Source: Treponema bryantii
GTDB taxonomy: Bacteria > Spirochaetota > Spirochaetia > Treponematales > Treponemataceae
Assembly (NCBI RefSeq): GCF_036492245.1
Contig: NZ_AP025286.1
Location: 558,001 to 622,000, forward strand
Length of the DNA: 64,000 bases
Direction of reading: 5' to 3'
Part shown: positions 45,740-53,821 of the stretch, piece by piece
Position numbering within the stretch: position 1 is the first letter of the stretch
How the letters are laid out: the number at the start of each line of letters is the position of its first letter
The notes under the pieces: generated by a model
Told to the model about the DNA's origin: nothing
What the model saw: only the letters and a program-made list of their open reading frames with translations
Database searches by the model: none
Position numbers and translations under genes: made by a program

Positions 45740-48442
45740 ATGGATAAACAAGAAAATAAAAAGAAGAAGCTTCCTCTTGGAGTGAGGCTTCTTCTGCTGC
45801 CTTTTAAACTACTGCTGGTGCTGCTTATTGTAGTGCTGGTATGGTTTACCTTCTGCTATTTTGACAGAGTAAAATCAACAGATGCACTCCCGCCTGAATA
45901 TGCAGTTTATTTAAGAACCGATTCTATATGGGACACAGCAGAACCTTTGCTGGATCTTGATGCAACTCTTATTGCAATGACCAGTCCTGAATTACAGAAA
46001 TACCGCGATACTTTTCTTAAAGTAAAAAGTTCCAGACTGAGAAAGAGTTTCTTTGTACGAACAGCCCTAAAAAGAAGACTTGATGCCGCAGTATACGACG
46101 GTAGTGCAATTGGTATTCTTGATGCGGGGGTTCTGTCTGGTGCAGTAAGAATTGTGCCTTATGCTATTCCGCGTATTAAAAAACTTTCTGGATTGCTTGA
46201 GCTTTCTTCTAATCAGTATGGAAATTACTATCAGCTGAATGAGTCAACTTTTTTTGTATTAAAAAAGAATCTGATTATTTTTTCAACCGATAAGATGCTG
46301 CTTGAAAATGCAATGACTTATTCAAACAGTAAGCTTTATTCTAAAGAAGAACTTTCTGCTATGACAGCAAAACTTAAAAATCCTCTTCGTATTTTAGCTA
46401 ACGGTAAGAATCTTTTGAGATTTGTTGAAAATATGGATAGTGAAAAATCACTTGAAGATGAGAAAGAAAAGAATCCTTCAGCTTTGAAAAACTATCTTGA
46501 AGCAATAGTTCCTTATCTTTCTGAAAATGAATTTACTGAATTAACTTTTGGAATTACACAGAACGAGTTTAATTTAGGAATTTCAGTTCCAATGAATACT
46601 GAAACTGATGAAGACCATCCTGTGCTGCAGCTTTTGAAAAGGGAATCTTCTGTTCCAACCTTGCTTCCAAAATTCAGCGAGGATGTTCAGTATTATACTC
46701 TTATTTCCGCAGGAACTCTTCAGAGTCTGAAAGATGCAATCCTAAAAATACTTCCTGCAGAAAAGGATTTTTCTTCAACCTGGAATAAATCTGATTCTGT
46801 AAGTCGAATTGTATTTAATACACCTTTAGATGAACTGCTTTTCTCATGGACAGGAGATGAGTTTGCTGTCTTTGGAATAGAGGGAAAATCAGAACCTGTT
46901 TTTGCAATTAAAGTTGCAGATGAAGCAAAACGCAGTGAAATTTTTGACAGAATTTTCTCATCATACCTTCTCAATTCGAATGACAGCCTGCTTGTTGATG
47001 GTGTTCGCTTACCTTGCGTTCAGATGCCAGGTTTTGTACTCTCGGTTTTGCAGGCTTTAAATATCAATGTGCCAAAGCCGTATTATCTTATTAGAGATGG
47101 TTATCTTTATATGTCTCAGTCTCCGGAAAATCTTGTAGCAATAAATTCTGGTGCACATAATTCAAAAAGACTTACAGGAAGTACAAACTGGCAGAGAGTT
47201 TCTTCCAGTCAGACTCCATATTCAACACTTTCCCTTTATTATAACCTTGAACGCAGTGTGCCGTTCTTTGTGAAGGGTAATTCTGCAATGTCAAAGATTC
47301 TTGCTCTTTATAATTCAGGAAGATTTGATCTTCGTATAAAGGATAGTGTATTAAGCGTTCAGCTTCAGGCTTCTGCCGTTGAACTGGAATCTTCACGACA
47401 TATTCCTGGTTTTCCTATTGAACTTGAGAATAAAACAAACACAACACTCGTAAAATCAAATGCTAAAAAGAGTAAACTTGTTTTCTGGCTTGAAAATGAT
47501 TCTTCTGTAAATTCTCTGGACTGCGGAACATTTGCCCGTGGTAAAACAGAACTTCCAGAAGTTCAGTACATTGTTGCAGCTAGTGAAGCAACTACTAAGG
47601 CAAATAATGGAGAACTTTGGGCAGTAACAAAGAGCGGTATGGTTTATCTTCTGAATGGAAAACTGGAAAGTGTATTTGGATATCCTATTCTTTCCGGAGT
47701 TTCAATGACTTGTCCGCCTTTCGTTTATAAGGATTCTCTCGTTCTTGCCGGTAATGACGGAGTTCTGTGCTTTATTTCTCAGACAGGAGAAGTAAGTCAG
47801 TTTGAGACAGATGCAGAAGATGGAATAAAATCTGCTCCAGCTGTAAATGGAGATATTCTGGCGTTCTATGAAAAAGGATTCTTTGGTGGAATTCATATTT
47901 ATAAAAATCTGGAGCCTGTAACAAAGGAAGGACCTCTTGAACTTGATGGAATTGCATATGGTTCTCCATGTCTGTTTACTGCAGGTGGAAAACAGTATAC
48001 AGCAATGATTACACAGGCTGGTCAGCTTTATGTTTATGATTTCAATGGAGAGCTGCTTGATCCATTCCCGGTTGGATTAAACGGAGTATTCTATATGAAT
48101 GTTGCAATGGCAGACGGATATCTCTTTGCTCTTTCTGCTGAAGGCGAATTTTATAGGGTAGGGCTGGATGGAAAGTCAATGAGAATTAAGATTCCGTATT
48201 TTACAGCAAAAACAGGCCGCATAACCGTTTGTGATTATGATGGACAAGCCGGTGAAGAAATCTTTATTTCCGGTGATGGAAACTCCCTTTATGGTTTCAA
48301 CAGCCTTATGGAGATGTTACCGCATTTCCCTGTATCTGGTTATGGTAATCCTTTGTTTGTAGATTTGAATGGTGACAATAAAAATGATTGTCTTGCCATA
48401 ACATTTGATAACAAAATATCAGCTTCTAATGTTCTAAAATAA
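45740..48442 (+). CDS. Membrane-anchored large protein with C-terminal PQQ/FG-GAP-like propeller
   Basis: 900 residues. A basic head (KKKKLPLGVR) precedes one transmembrane helix (about 18-42), so the rest lies in the periplasm. Residues 50-560 form an uncharacterised domain (the opening ALPPEYAVYLRTDSIWDTA recalls DUF3352-like proteins, weakly). From about 590 onward strands with G-x-L/V-Y-x-F and DYDGQAGEE, DLNGDNKND motifs indicate a beta-propeller with calcium-type loops. I do not know its function. It follows the receptors by 25 bp and is followed 10 bp later by a lipoprotein, so the two may form an envelope complex that senses for or is controlled by the array. Confidence 0.7.
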   Translation: MDKQENKKKKLPLGVRLLLLPFKLLLVLLIVVLVWFTFCYFDRVKSTDALPPEYAVYLRTDSIWDTAEPLLDLDATLIAMTSPELQKYRDTFLKVKSSRLRKSFFVRTALKRRLDAAVYDGSAIGILDAGVLSGAVRIVPYAIPRIKKLSGLLELSSNQYGNYYQLNESTFFVLKKNLIIFSTDKMLLENAMTYSNSKLYSKEELSAMTAKLKNPLRILANGKNLLRFVENMDSEKSLEDEKEKNPSALKNYLEAIVPYLSENEFTELTFGITQNEFNLGISVPMNTETDEDHPVLQLLKRESSVPTLLPKFSEDVQYYTLISAGTLQSLKDAILKILPAEKDFSSTWNKSDSVSRIVFNTPLDELLFSWTGDEFAVFGIEGKSEPVFAIKVADEAKRSEIFDRIFSSYLLNSNDSLLVDGVRLPCVQMPGFVLSVLQALNINVPKPYYLIRDGYLYMSQSPENLVAINSGAHNSKRLTGSTNWQRVSSSQTPYSTLSLYYNLERSVPFFVKGNSAMSKILALYNSGRFDLRIKDSVLSVQLQASAVELESSRHIPGFPIELENKTNTTLVKSNAKKSKLVFWLENDSSVNSLDCGTFARGKTELPEVQYIVAASEATTKANNGELWAVTKSGMVYLLNGKLESVFGYPILSGVSMTCPPFVYKDSLVLAGNDGVLCFISQTGEVSQFETDAEDGIKSAPAVNGDILAFYEKGFFGGIHIYKNLEPVTKEGPLELDGIAYGSPCLFTAGGKQYTAMITQAGQLYVYDFNGELLDPFPVGLNGVFYMNVAMADGYLFALSAEGEFYRVGLDGKSMRIKIPYFTAKTGRITVCDYDGQAGEEIFISGDGNSLYGFNSLMEMLPHFPVSGYGNPLFVDLNGDNKNDCLAITFDNKISASNVLK

Positions 48443-48452
48443 GGAGTTTTTT

Positions 48453-49616
48453 ATGAAAAAAATGCTGCTTACAGCAATCGGTCTGCTTAGTATTATTCTT
48501 TCGTTAGCTTCCTGCGCAACCTTGCAGCAGGATATCTATACTTATACAGAAGAAAATACTTATATTTTCAGCTCAATTGAAGTTTATGAAGATAAATTCA
48601 TTAAGATTGATGCTAAAACTCAACTGGATGGAAAAGCTCCTCTGGAAGAAGTGACAGGCTTGCTGGCTGATATAGCAGCATATAAGAGCTCAACTAATGT
48701 TATAGAACCGTATTTGATGGCTCGTCTTCGTGCTTTTGAAGGACTCTTGTACAAACTTCAGGGCCGCAATCGTGATGCAGAAAACGCGTATAATGAAGCA
48801 CGCGGACTTCAGAAGGGTGATCAGTATGTTCAATTGCTTGGTAGCAGACTTGTAAAAAATCCCGAACAAAGCCTTTCAATGATAGAATCTGTATTAAAGT
48901 ATGATACAAAGAATGCAGTACTTCTGCTTGAACAGGGTAAGCTTTTATATCAGCAGAACAAGTATGATCAGGCTATTTCTGTTATTGATAATGCATTTAT
49001 TCTTTTTGATGGAGATGGACTTCATAACTATAGGACTGTATATAATCCTCTCAGAAGTTATATCTGGGAGCTTTATTCTGCCTATGGAAGTGATCCGGAT
49101 GTAAATTCTAAGCAGAATTTGGAATCATTGCAGGGAAATCTTACTCTTGATGATCTGGTAAACCTTACAGTTGAAAATACCAGCCTGCTTGCTAATTATC
49201 AGGCAGCAAATACAAAGAAAAATCAGAAACAGAAAACACAGGCTTTGATTTCTACTCTAGAGAAGGGCGGTTATTTTTCTGCCGCTTCAGATCAGCAGAA
49301 TGCAGAAGGTACATCTTCATATCTTATGACAGCAGATGAAATCAATCGCAAGATGGCTGCCCGCTTTATCTGGAATGCTTATGTACGTAGAAGCGGAAAT
49401 TTGAAGATGCTTTACCGCTATTCAGAAAAATATAAGAAATCAGGCAGAACAAAGAGTCCTGTTTTGGATATTTCTGTAGATGATGATGATTTTGATGCTG
49501 TACTTGGTGTAATCGAAAGTGAATTTATGGAACTTCCGGATGGACGAAACTTTAAACCGGATGAAATCGTTACAAAACTTCAGTTTATTAACTGGGTAAA
49601 AAAGGCAGACAGATAA
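48453..49616 (+). CDS. Lipoprotein with TPR-like repeats
   Basis: 387 residues; lipobox LASC (Cys22), AGGAG upstream. Residues 70-200 are helical with TPR-like pairs (GLLYKLQGRNRDAENAYNEA, LLEQGKLLYQQNKYDQAISV). The second half is charged and contains VDDDDFDAV. It is likely an adaptor in the periplasm or at the outer membrane, expressed with the propeller protein. No specific function is recognised. Confidence 0.7.
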   Translation: MKKMLLTAIGLLSIILSLASCATLQQDIYTYTEENTYIFSSIEVYEDKFIKIDAKTQLDGKAPLEEVTGLLADIAAYKSSTNVIEPYLMARLRAFEGLLYKLQGRNRDAENAYNEARGLQKGDQYVQLLGSRLVKNPEQSLSMIESVLKYDTKNAVLLLEQGKLLYQQNKYDQAISVIDNAFILFDGDGLHNYRTVYNPLRSYIWELYSAYGSDPDVNSKQNLESLQGNLTLDDLVNLTVENTSLLANYQAANTKKNQKQKTQALISTLEKGGYFSAASDQQNAEGTSSYLMTADEINRKMAARFIWNAYVRRSGNLKMLYRYSEKYKKSGRTKSPVLDISVDDDDFDAVLGVIESEFMELPDGRNFKPDEIVTKLQFINWVKKADR

Positions 49617-49631
49617 AAAAATAAAATAAAA

Positions 49632-49646
49632 TGTGAAAAATTCACA
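49632..49646. promoter_or_regulatory. 15-bp dyad TGTGAA-AAA-TTCACA
   Basis: TGTGAAAAATTCACA is a perfect dyad just after the TPR lipoprotein gene and about 40 bp upstream of the -35 box of the candidate small RNA. It resembles CRP or Rex half-sites but with different spacing (CRP would need N6 between TGTGA and TCACA, Rex N4 between TGTGAA and TTCACA). It could regulate the RNA. Confidence 0.4.
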
Positions 49647-49685
49647 AAATTTTCTTATTTTTGGATGTTTTTTTGCTGCAAAAAT

Positions 49686-49714
49686 TTGACATAAAATCAA
49701 CAATTTGCTATATT
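49686..49714 (+). promoter_or_regulatory. Strong promoter of a candidate small RNA
   Basis: Perfect TTGACA (49686-49691), 17 bp, TATATT (49709-49714). No gene follows on the plus strand; the next gene is convergent. Confidence 0.75.
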
Positions 49715-49720
49715 ATAAAC

Positions 49721-49817
49721 AGCTTGTAAATAAGCTGATAAACTCTCTCCGATGTCCAGCAACGCTGGACGGCAAGGTTCCCTTCTAGTGTTACTGTCTG
49801 GGAACCTTGTTTTTTTT
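49721..49817 (+). ncRNA. Candidate stand-alone small RNA, about 97 nt, three hairpins
   Basis: From the predicted start the RNA folds into AGCTT/AAGCT (49721-49736), GTCCAGC-AAC-GCTGGAC (49754-49770) and a terminator CAAGGTTCCC/GGGAACCTTG (49773-49809) followed by eight T. Between the first two hairpins lies single-stranded CTCTCTCC, complementary to purine-rich Shine-Dalgarno sequences. There is no open reading frame behind it on this strand. It matches no riboswitch class I can recall. A trans-acting regulator is the most natural reading, but a transcribed leader of unknown class is possible. Confidence 0.65.
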
Positions 49818-49893
49818 AACCACTGAAATTAAATAAAAACTGCCGGATAATGACATTACCCGGCAGCAAAGGTATAACAAATATAATAGGTAA

Positions 49894-50499
49894 TTAGCCT
49901 GCGAGACCAGTTACTGTATTGTTCTTAAGAATTACTTTGTAAGCATAGCTGTAAAGGATTTCAGCTACGTCGCGGAGTGGTTTACGAACACTCAGTCCCA
50001 TGTTCTGTGCAAAGCGAATTGCTGCTTTTGAAGCTGCAGGATTCCAGAGTTTTGCATTATCAACACTTACAAAGTCACATTTTTCAGAATCTGCAATAGC
50101 CTTAATGTGGCGGTTCATTTCTGCAATTGTCTGGTCAGCATTCTCATTATAGAGAGAAATGAGGGCAATTCTGCACTTTGAGTTTGCTGCCTTTACAGCT
50201 TCAATAAGCTGAAGATATGCGCTGTCAAATTCTGTGCTGTTTGCTTTGAACAGATTCAAATCGCTTTCACCAAGATGAATAATGATTCCTTCAGGATGCA
50301 ATGGCTGAACATATGAGCAGAAAGCTTCTTTTGCATTCTTTACAGAAAGATCAGCAATACTCTTGTTCAAAATCTGAAAGTTGAAATCAAAAGCATCTGC
50401 AAGAGTTTTTACAGGGATAGAGTTATCCAGACTTCCACCGAATACGATTACCGCATTCTTTTCTGATTTTGCAAGATTATAACCATCGTAATAAAACAT
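49894..50499 (-). CDS. SGNH/GDSL-like hydrolase, divergent
   Basis: 201 residues from ATG at 50499, which has AGGAGG upstream; a TTG ten codons earlier is rejected. The pattern FGGSLDNS near the N-terminus, IIHLGESDLN in the middle and a conserved-looking C-terminal helix match the blocks of SGNH esterases (GDSL and GxND). Key positions are altered, however: GGSL for GDSL and GESD for GxND. It may be an esterase with changed specificity or a non-catalytic relative. No export signal is seen. It is encoded 35 bp after the PQ-loop protein gene. Confidence 0.6.
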   Translation of the reverse strand: MFYYDGYNLAKSEKNAVIVFGGSLDNSIPVKTLADAFDFNFQILNKSIADLSVKNAKEAFCSYVQPLHPEGIIIHLGESDLNLFKANSTEFDSAYLQLIEAVKAANSKCRIALISLYNENADQTIAEMNRHIKAIADSEKCDFVSVDNAKLWNPAASKAAIRFAQNMGLSVRKPLRDVAEILYSYAYKVILKNNTVTGLAG

Positions 50500-50515
50500 A
50501 TATTCCTCCTGAAAT

Positions 50516-50527
50516 GACCGCCCGGCC
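50516..50527 (-). promoter_or_regulatory. GGCC-type hairpin 5' of the SGNH gene ribosome binding site
   Basis: GGCCGGGCGGTC on the minus strand can pair GGCC with GGTC (one G-T pair), ending about seven bases before AGGAGG. Third member of the GGCCG-leader group in this window. Confidence 0.4.
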
Positions 50528-50533
50528 AATATT

Positions 50534-50857
50534 TTAAGCTCCGACTGGAGTTCTGATTACTTCTACGTTCTTAATGTTGTTCTCACGTTTTTTATCCAGA
50601 GCAACATTTCTGAAATAAACAACAAGGTTAGACATTACAATTGCAAGGTTCAAAAAGTAAACAGCCAGAACGTAGTTCAGCTGATGATTGATGAACTTAG
50701 CAGTAATACCTGCTACGTAGCCGGTGATTATCAAGATGATAAAGGCCAGGCTTGTACCCTTTGCGCTTCTTGCTTTGTAGGCTTTAATTACATTTAAAGG
50801 CCATGAAAATCCAAAGCAAACCAGCATTAATGCTTCAAAAAGATGTCCAATTTCCAT
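50534..50857 (-). CDS. Small PQ-loop/SemiSWEET-like membrane protein
   Basis: 107 residues with three hydrophobic helices. The first carries FGFSWPLNVIKAYKARSAKG, the kind of proline-containing loop seen in PQ-loop and SemiSWEET transporters, which work as dimers and move sugars or amino acids across the inner membrane. The C-terminal tail is basic. TCAGGAG precedes ATG. The gene is divergent from a CitA-type sensor kinase and upstream of the SGNH-like gene, so all may respond to one metabolite. Confidence 0.6.
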   Translation of the reverse strand: MEIGHLFEALMLVCFGFSWPLNVIKAYKARSAKGTSLAFIILIITGYVAGITAKFINHQLNYVLAVYFLNLAIVMSNLVVYFRNVALDKKRENNIKNVEVIRTPVGA

Positions 50858-50871
50858 CGAGTTCTCCTGAG

Positions 50872-50889
50872 GGCCGTTCGTCCGGCCGG
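50872..50889 (-). promoter_or_regulatory. GGCC-type hairpin 5' of the PQ-loop gene ribosome binding site
   Basis: Arms GGCCG (50872-50876) and CGGCC (50883-50887) enclose six bases; the hairpin ends three to four bases before AGGAG on the minus strand. It shares GGCCGTTCGT with the hairpin before asnS, in opposite orientation. Confidence 0.45.
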
Positions 50890-50980
50890 TGATTTTTTAT
50901 GTCTTCATAATATTCTGATTTTGTGAAATTACAATTTTTCGAAAGAAAGAAAAGTATTTTTTTTGTGTGATATTTTTTTT

Positions 50981-51021
50981 ACTTTCAAAACGTTTTAGAA
51001 AGTCCTTTCTTTTGATATTAT
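50981..51021 (+). promoter_or_regulatory. Inverted repeat and -10 box before the sensor kinase gene (leaderless)
   Basis: ACTTTC (50981-50986) and GAAAGT (50998-51003) flank the palindrome AAAACGTTTT (50987-50996). The repeat covers the likely -35 position (TTTAGA, 50994-50999). TATTAT (51016-51021) lies 9 bases before ATG at 51031, and no Shine-Dalgarno sequence is present. Confidence 0.5.
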
Positions 51022-51030
51022 TTCTATAGA

Positions 51031-52662
51031 ATGGAATCAAAGGTTTCAAAGCCAAAGAAAGGCCGTAGAAAAAACAGTCTCACGGATATCCGCCACGAGA
51101 TTCAGCGTATCCAGCTGATTCTGATTATTCTGACTACGATTTTTATGAGTGTGGGCGGTGCGGTAATAAATGTAAACGCCAGCGATAATGCGTTCGATCA
51201 GAATCTGCAGGATACTGCGGAATTGATAACGCGGATTTATGGGTTTATGCGGGATGCGCCGCGCCGCGACCTGTGCATATGTATGGACGGAATTGCAGCG
51301 GAGCTGGCGGATGTAGACGTTATTTCCATTGTTGATACAGAAAATATCAGAGTTTATCATACAAATCACAATCTTATGGGAACTGAGTACGACGGTACTC
51401 ATCCGGATTTTACCACTCATAAAAAAGGTTTTTATACAGAAAGCGATATCGGACCTTCTGGTCCACAGCGTCGTACCTATTCAGCAATTTATGATGAAAA
51501 GGGCAACTATATCGGATTTATCATGGCGATTATGCTGAAAACCTCAATCCGCTCCTTTACTTACAAAATCGTACTTTTATTTTTGAGTGTTACAGTTGCT
51601 GCGATAATCATAGAAATCGCAATATGCCGCGCCTTTTCCCGCAAACTTAAGCGGCGGCTCCTTGGTTATGAACCCGACACCTTCTCTTCAATGTTCCGCA
51701 TCCGCGAAAATATTCTGGAATCTACATACGATGGAATCATTGCTGTTGACAGCGAAAACAACGTTCAGTTTTCAAATAAAGCGGCAGATAAGATGCTTGG
51801 CTGTGTTGATGATGAAAAAATCACCCATATCAAGCAGCAGGTTTTTGCAGAAAAATATCTTTCCGAGGTCTTAAAAAACGGCACCGCTGAATTTGGCATT
51901 CAGCAGGAAACAGAAAACGGTACCGCTCTTTTAATGGACTGCGTTCCCGTAATGGAAGACGGAATCCTCAGCGGTGCCGTCGCTCTTTTACATGACCGTA
52001 CTGAATATACAAAACTTATGGAAGAACTTTCTGGAACCAAGTATCTTGTAGATTCAATGCGTGCCAATAACCATGATTTTACAAATAAACTGCATGTAAT
52101 TCTCGGTCTTATTCAGATTGGTGAATATGACAAGGCTGTGTCATATATTGAAAATATTTCGATTATCCAGCGGGAAACTTTGAGCACTGTTATGCACGCG
52201 GTAGATAATGCCTCTTTTGCAGCTTTGCTGATTGGAAAAATTGCCCGTGCTTCAGAATGTAATGTTCGTTTTGTTCTAAAAGAGGGAATTCGCTTTAAGA
52301 GTTCTGATATTGCAGTTCCTTCTGAAGCTCTTGTAACGATTGCCGGAAATCTTATAGACAATGCTCTTGATGCAATGAATATGAAGCTTACAGACCTTAA
52401 CCGTCAGCGGGAACTTGAGTTCGGCGTGTTTACAAAACCTGGTGAACTTTTAATTACAGTCCGCGACACTGGCTGCGGCATCCCGGATGAAATCCGCGAC
52501 AGAATTTTTGAAAAAGGTTTTTCTACAAAGGGTACAGGCCGCGGGGTTGGTATGTATCATACAAAGCAGCTTGTTGAAAGTCTTGGCGGAACAATCAGTT
52601 TTGAATCAGAGAAAGACATTGGAACGTCTTTTATGGTATTATTAAAGGGTAATTATGTATAA
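51031..52662 (+). CDS. CitA/DcuS-type sensor histidine kinase
   Basis: 543 residues. Helix 1 (about 28-50), a periplasmic PAS/CACHE sensor of about 130 residues (DVISIVDTENIRVYH, GTEYDGTHPDF), and helix 2 (about 180-200) precede a cytoplasmic PAS domain (GIIAVDSENNVQFSN). The SpoOB-type dimerisation helix has the phospho-acceptor His348 in ANNHDFTNKLHVILGL, and the ATPase domain has NLIDNALDA, DTGCGIP and GRGVGMYHTK. This family senses citrate, C4-dicarboxylates or related acids. It overlaps the response-regulator gene by 8 bp. Confidence 0.88.
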   Translation: MESKVSKPKKGRRKNSLTDIRHEIQRIQLILIILTTIFMSVGGAVINVNASDNAFDQNLQDTAELITRIYGFMRDAPRRDLCICMDGIAAELADVDVISIVDTENIRVYHTNHNLMGTEYDGTHPDFTTHKKGFYTESDIGPSGPQRRTYSAIYDEKGNYIGFIMAIMLKTSIRSFTYKIVLLFLSVTVAAIIIEIAICRAFSRKLKRRLLGYEPDTFSSMFRIRENILESTYDGIIAVDSENNVQFSNKAADKMLGCVDDEKITHIKQQVFAEKYLSEVLKNGTAEFGIQQETENGTALLMDCVPVMEDGILSGAVALLHDRTEYTKLMEELSGTKYLVDSMRANNHDFTNKLHVILGLIQIGEYDKAVSYIENISIIQRETLSTVMHAVDNASFAALLIGKIARASECNVRFVLKEGIRFKSSDIAVPSEALVTIAGNLIDNALDAMNMKLTDLNRQRELEFGVFTKPGELLITVRDTGCGIPDEIRDRIFEKGFSTKGTGRGVGMYHTKQLVESLGGTISFESEKDIGTSFMVLLKGNYV

Positions 52663-53356
52663 GGTTCTGATTGTTGAAGACGACCCAATGGTTGCCATGA
52701 TAAATGAACAGTATGTATGCCGCAATAAGAGTTTTCTGGTTCAGAAAACCTGTCGTAACGGCCAGGAAGCTCTTGAGTACCTTGAATCTCAAAATACAGA
52801 GGCAAACGGAGATTCTTCAATTGATCTTGTAATTATGGATGTTTTCATGCCACTTATGAACGGTATCGAATCCCTTAAAAAAATCCGAGAAAAGAAGCTT
52901 GATTGTGAAGTAATTATGGTGACGGCTGCAAATGATCCTTCAACACTAGAAGAAGCTATGCATCTTGGAGTTATAGATTTTCTGATTAAGCCGTTTGCCT
53001 ACGAACGGTTTCAGGTTGCACTGGAAAAATATATTGCAAAAGAACTTGCCTTCCGGGACGCAAATAAAACCATTGACCAGAGTTATGTCGACAGTCTTAT
53101 TTCCAGTCCTGTATCTTATCATTCTCAGAACGATGAGCTTCCAAAGGGAATTCAGAAAAAAACTCTGGATCTTATAACTGATTATCTTAAAGAAAAAAAA
53201 GGCTGGGTATCTGGAGATCAGATTTCAGAAGATGTTGGTCTTTCCTCAGTTACAGTCCGCCATTATATGAGTTATCTGACAGAAACAAAGGTTGTTAATG
53301 TAGAAATCAATTATGAAACCGGCGGCCGCCCAAGTATGCTTTATCGTAAGTCATAA
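52655..53356 (+). CDS. CitB/DcuR-type response regulator
   Basis: 233 residues. The receiver has VEDDPMVA, the phospho-acceptor Asp in IMDVFMP and Lys in LIKPF. The C-terminal domain (GWVSGDQISEDVGLSSVTVRHYMSYL) is the helix-turn-helix of the CitB/DcuR family, which usually activates transport and fermentation genes for organic acids. Partner of the kinase encoded just upstream. The -35 box of the Rrf2 gene lies within four bases of its stop codon. Confidence 0.9.
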   Translation: MYKVLIVEDDPMVAMINEQYVCRNKSFLVQKTCRNGQEALEYLESQNTEANGDSSIDLVIMDVFMPLMNGIESLKKIREKKLDCEVIMVTAANDPSTLEEAMHLGVIDFLIKPFAYERFQVALEKYIAKELAFRDANKTIDQSYVDSLISSPVSYHSQNDELPKGIQKKTLDLITDYLKEKKGWVSGDQISEDVGLSSVTVRHYMSYLTETKVVNVEINYETGGRPSMLYRKS

Positions 53357-53359
53357 GTC

Positions 53360-53387
53360 TTGACCCTGGTTGTTTTTGTGCTATAAT
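53360..53387 (+). promoter_or_regulatory. Promoter of the Rrf2 regulator gene
   Basis: TTGACC (53360-53365), 16 bp, TATAAT (53382-53387); ATG follows at 53419 with AAGGA before it. Rrf2 proteins often repress their own promoter. Confidence 0.7.
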
Positions 53388-53418
53388 CTACCTATATACA
53401 AACAAGGATAATAGATAA

Positions 53419-53820
53419 ATGATAGTTTCTACTAAAGGCCGCTACGCTCTTCGTGTAATGATTGATCTGGCCGAACAGCATAAAAGTGAACGAGTACCTC
53501 TTAAGGAAATAGCTGAACGCCAGCAGATTTCACAGAAATATATTGAATCAATTATGACTCTTCTGTCTAAAAACGGTTTTGTTGATGCCGTTCATGGAAA
53601 GGGTGGTGGTTATAAACTTAATAAAAAGCCTGATGAATATAAGGTTGGCGACATTCTTCGTCTTACAGAAGGAAGTCTTTCTCCTGTTGCATGTCTGGAA
53701 AAAGGTGCACCGGAGTGTTCTCGTAAGGCAGAATGCAGAACCCTGCCAATGTGGACTAAGCTTGATGAACTTGTAGAGGGATATCTGGATAGTGTTTCTC
53801 TCGCAGATTTGATGCGATAG
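53419..53820 (+). CDS. Rrf2-family transcriptional regulator
   Basis: 133 residues. The winged helix-turn-helix has the family signature (STKGRYALRVMIDLAEQ, ISQKYIESIM, GFVDAVHGKGGGY). Three cysteines at 92, 100 and 106 are spaced as in members that bind an iron-sulfur cluster (IscR type), so it may sense Fe-S, redox or nitrosative state; a CymR-like role in sulfur metabolism is the alternative. It is monocistronic. The convergent GHKL-like gene ends 1 bp after its stop. Confidence 0.9.
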   Translation: MIVSTKGRYALRVMIDLAEQHKSERVPLKEIAERQQISQKYIESIMTLLSKNGFVDAVHGKGGGYKLNKKPDEYKVGDILRLTEGSLSPVACLEKGAPECSRKAECRTLPMWTKLDELVEGYLDSVSLADLMR

Positions 53821-53821
53821 C

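Noticed and set aside
49632-49646. Dyad TGTGAA-AAA-TTCACA as a genuine CRP site
   Set aside because: The half-site spacing is one base short of CRP and of Rex, so it is reported only as an unassigned dyad.
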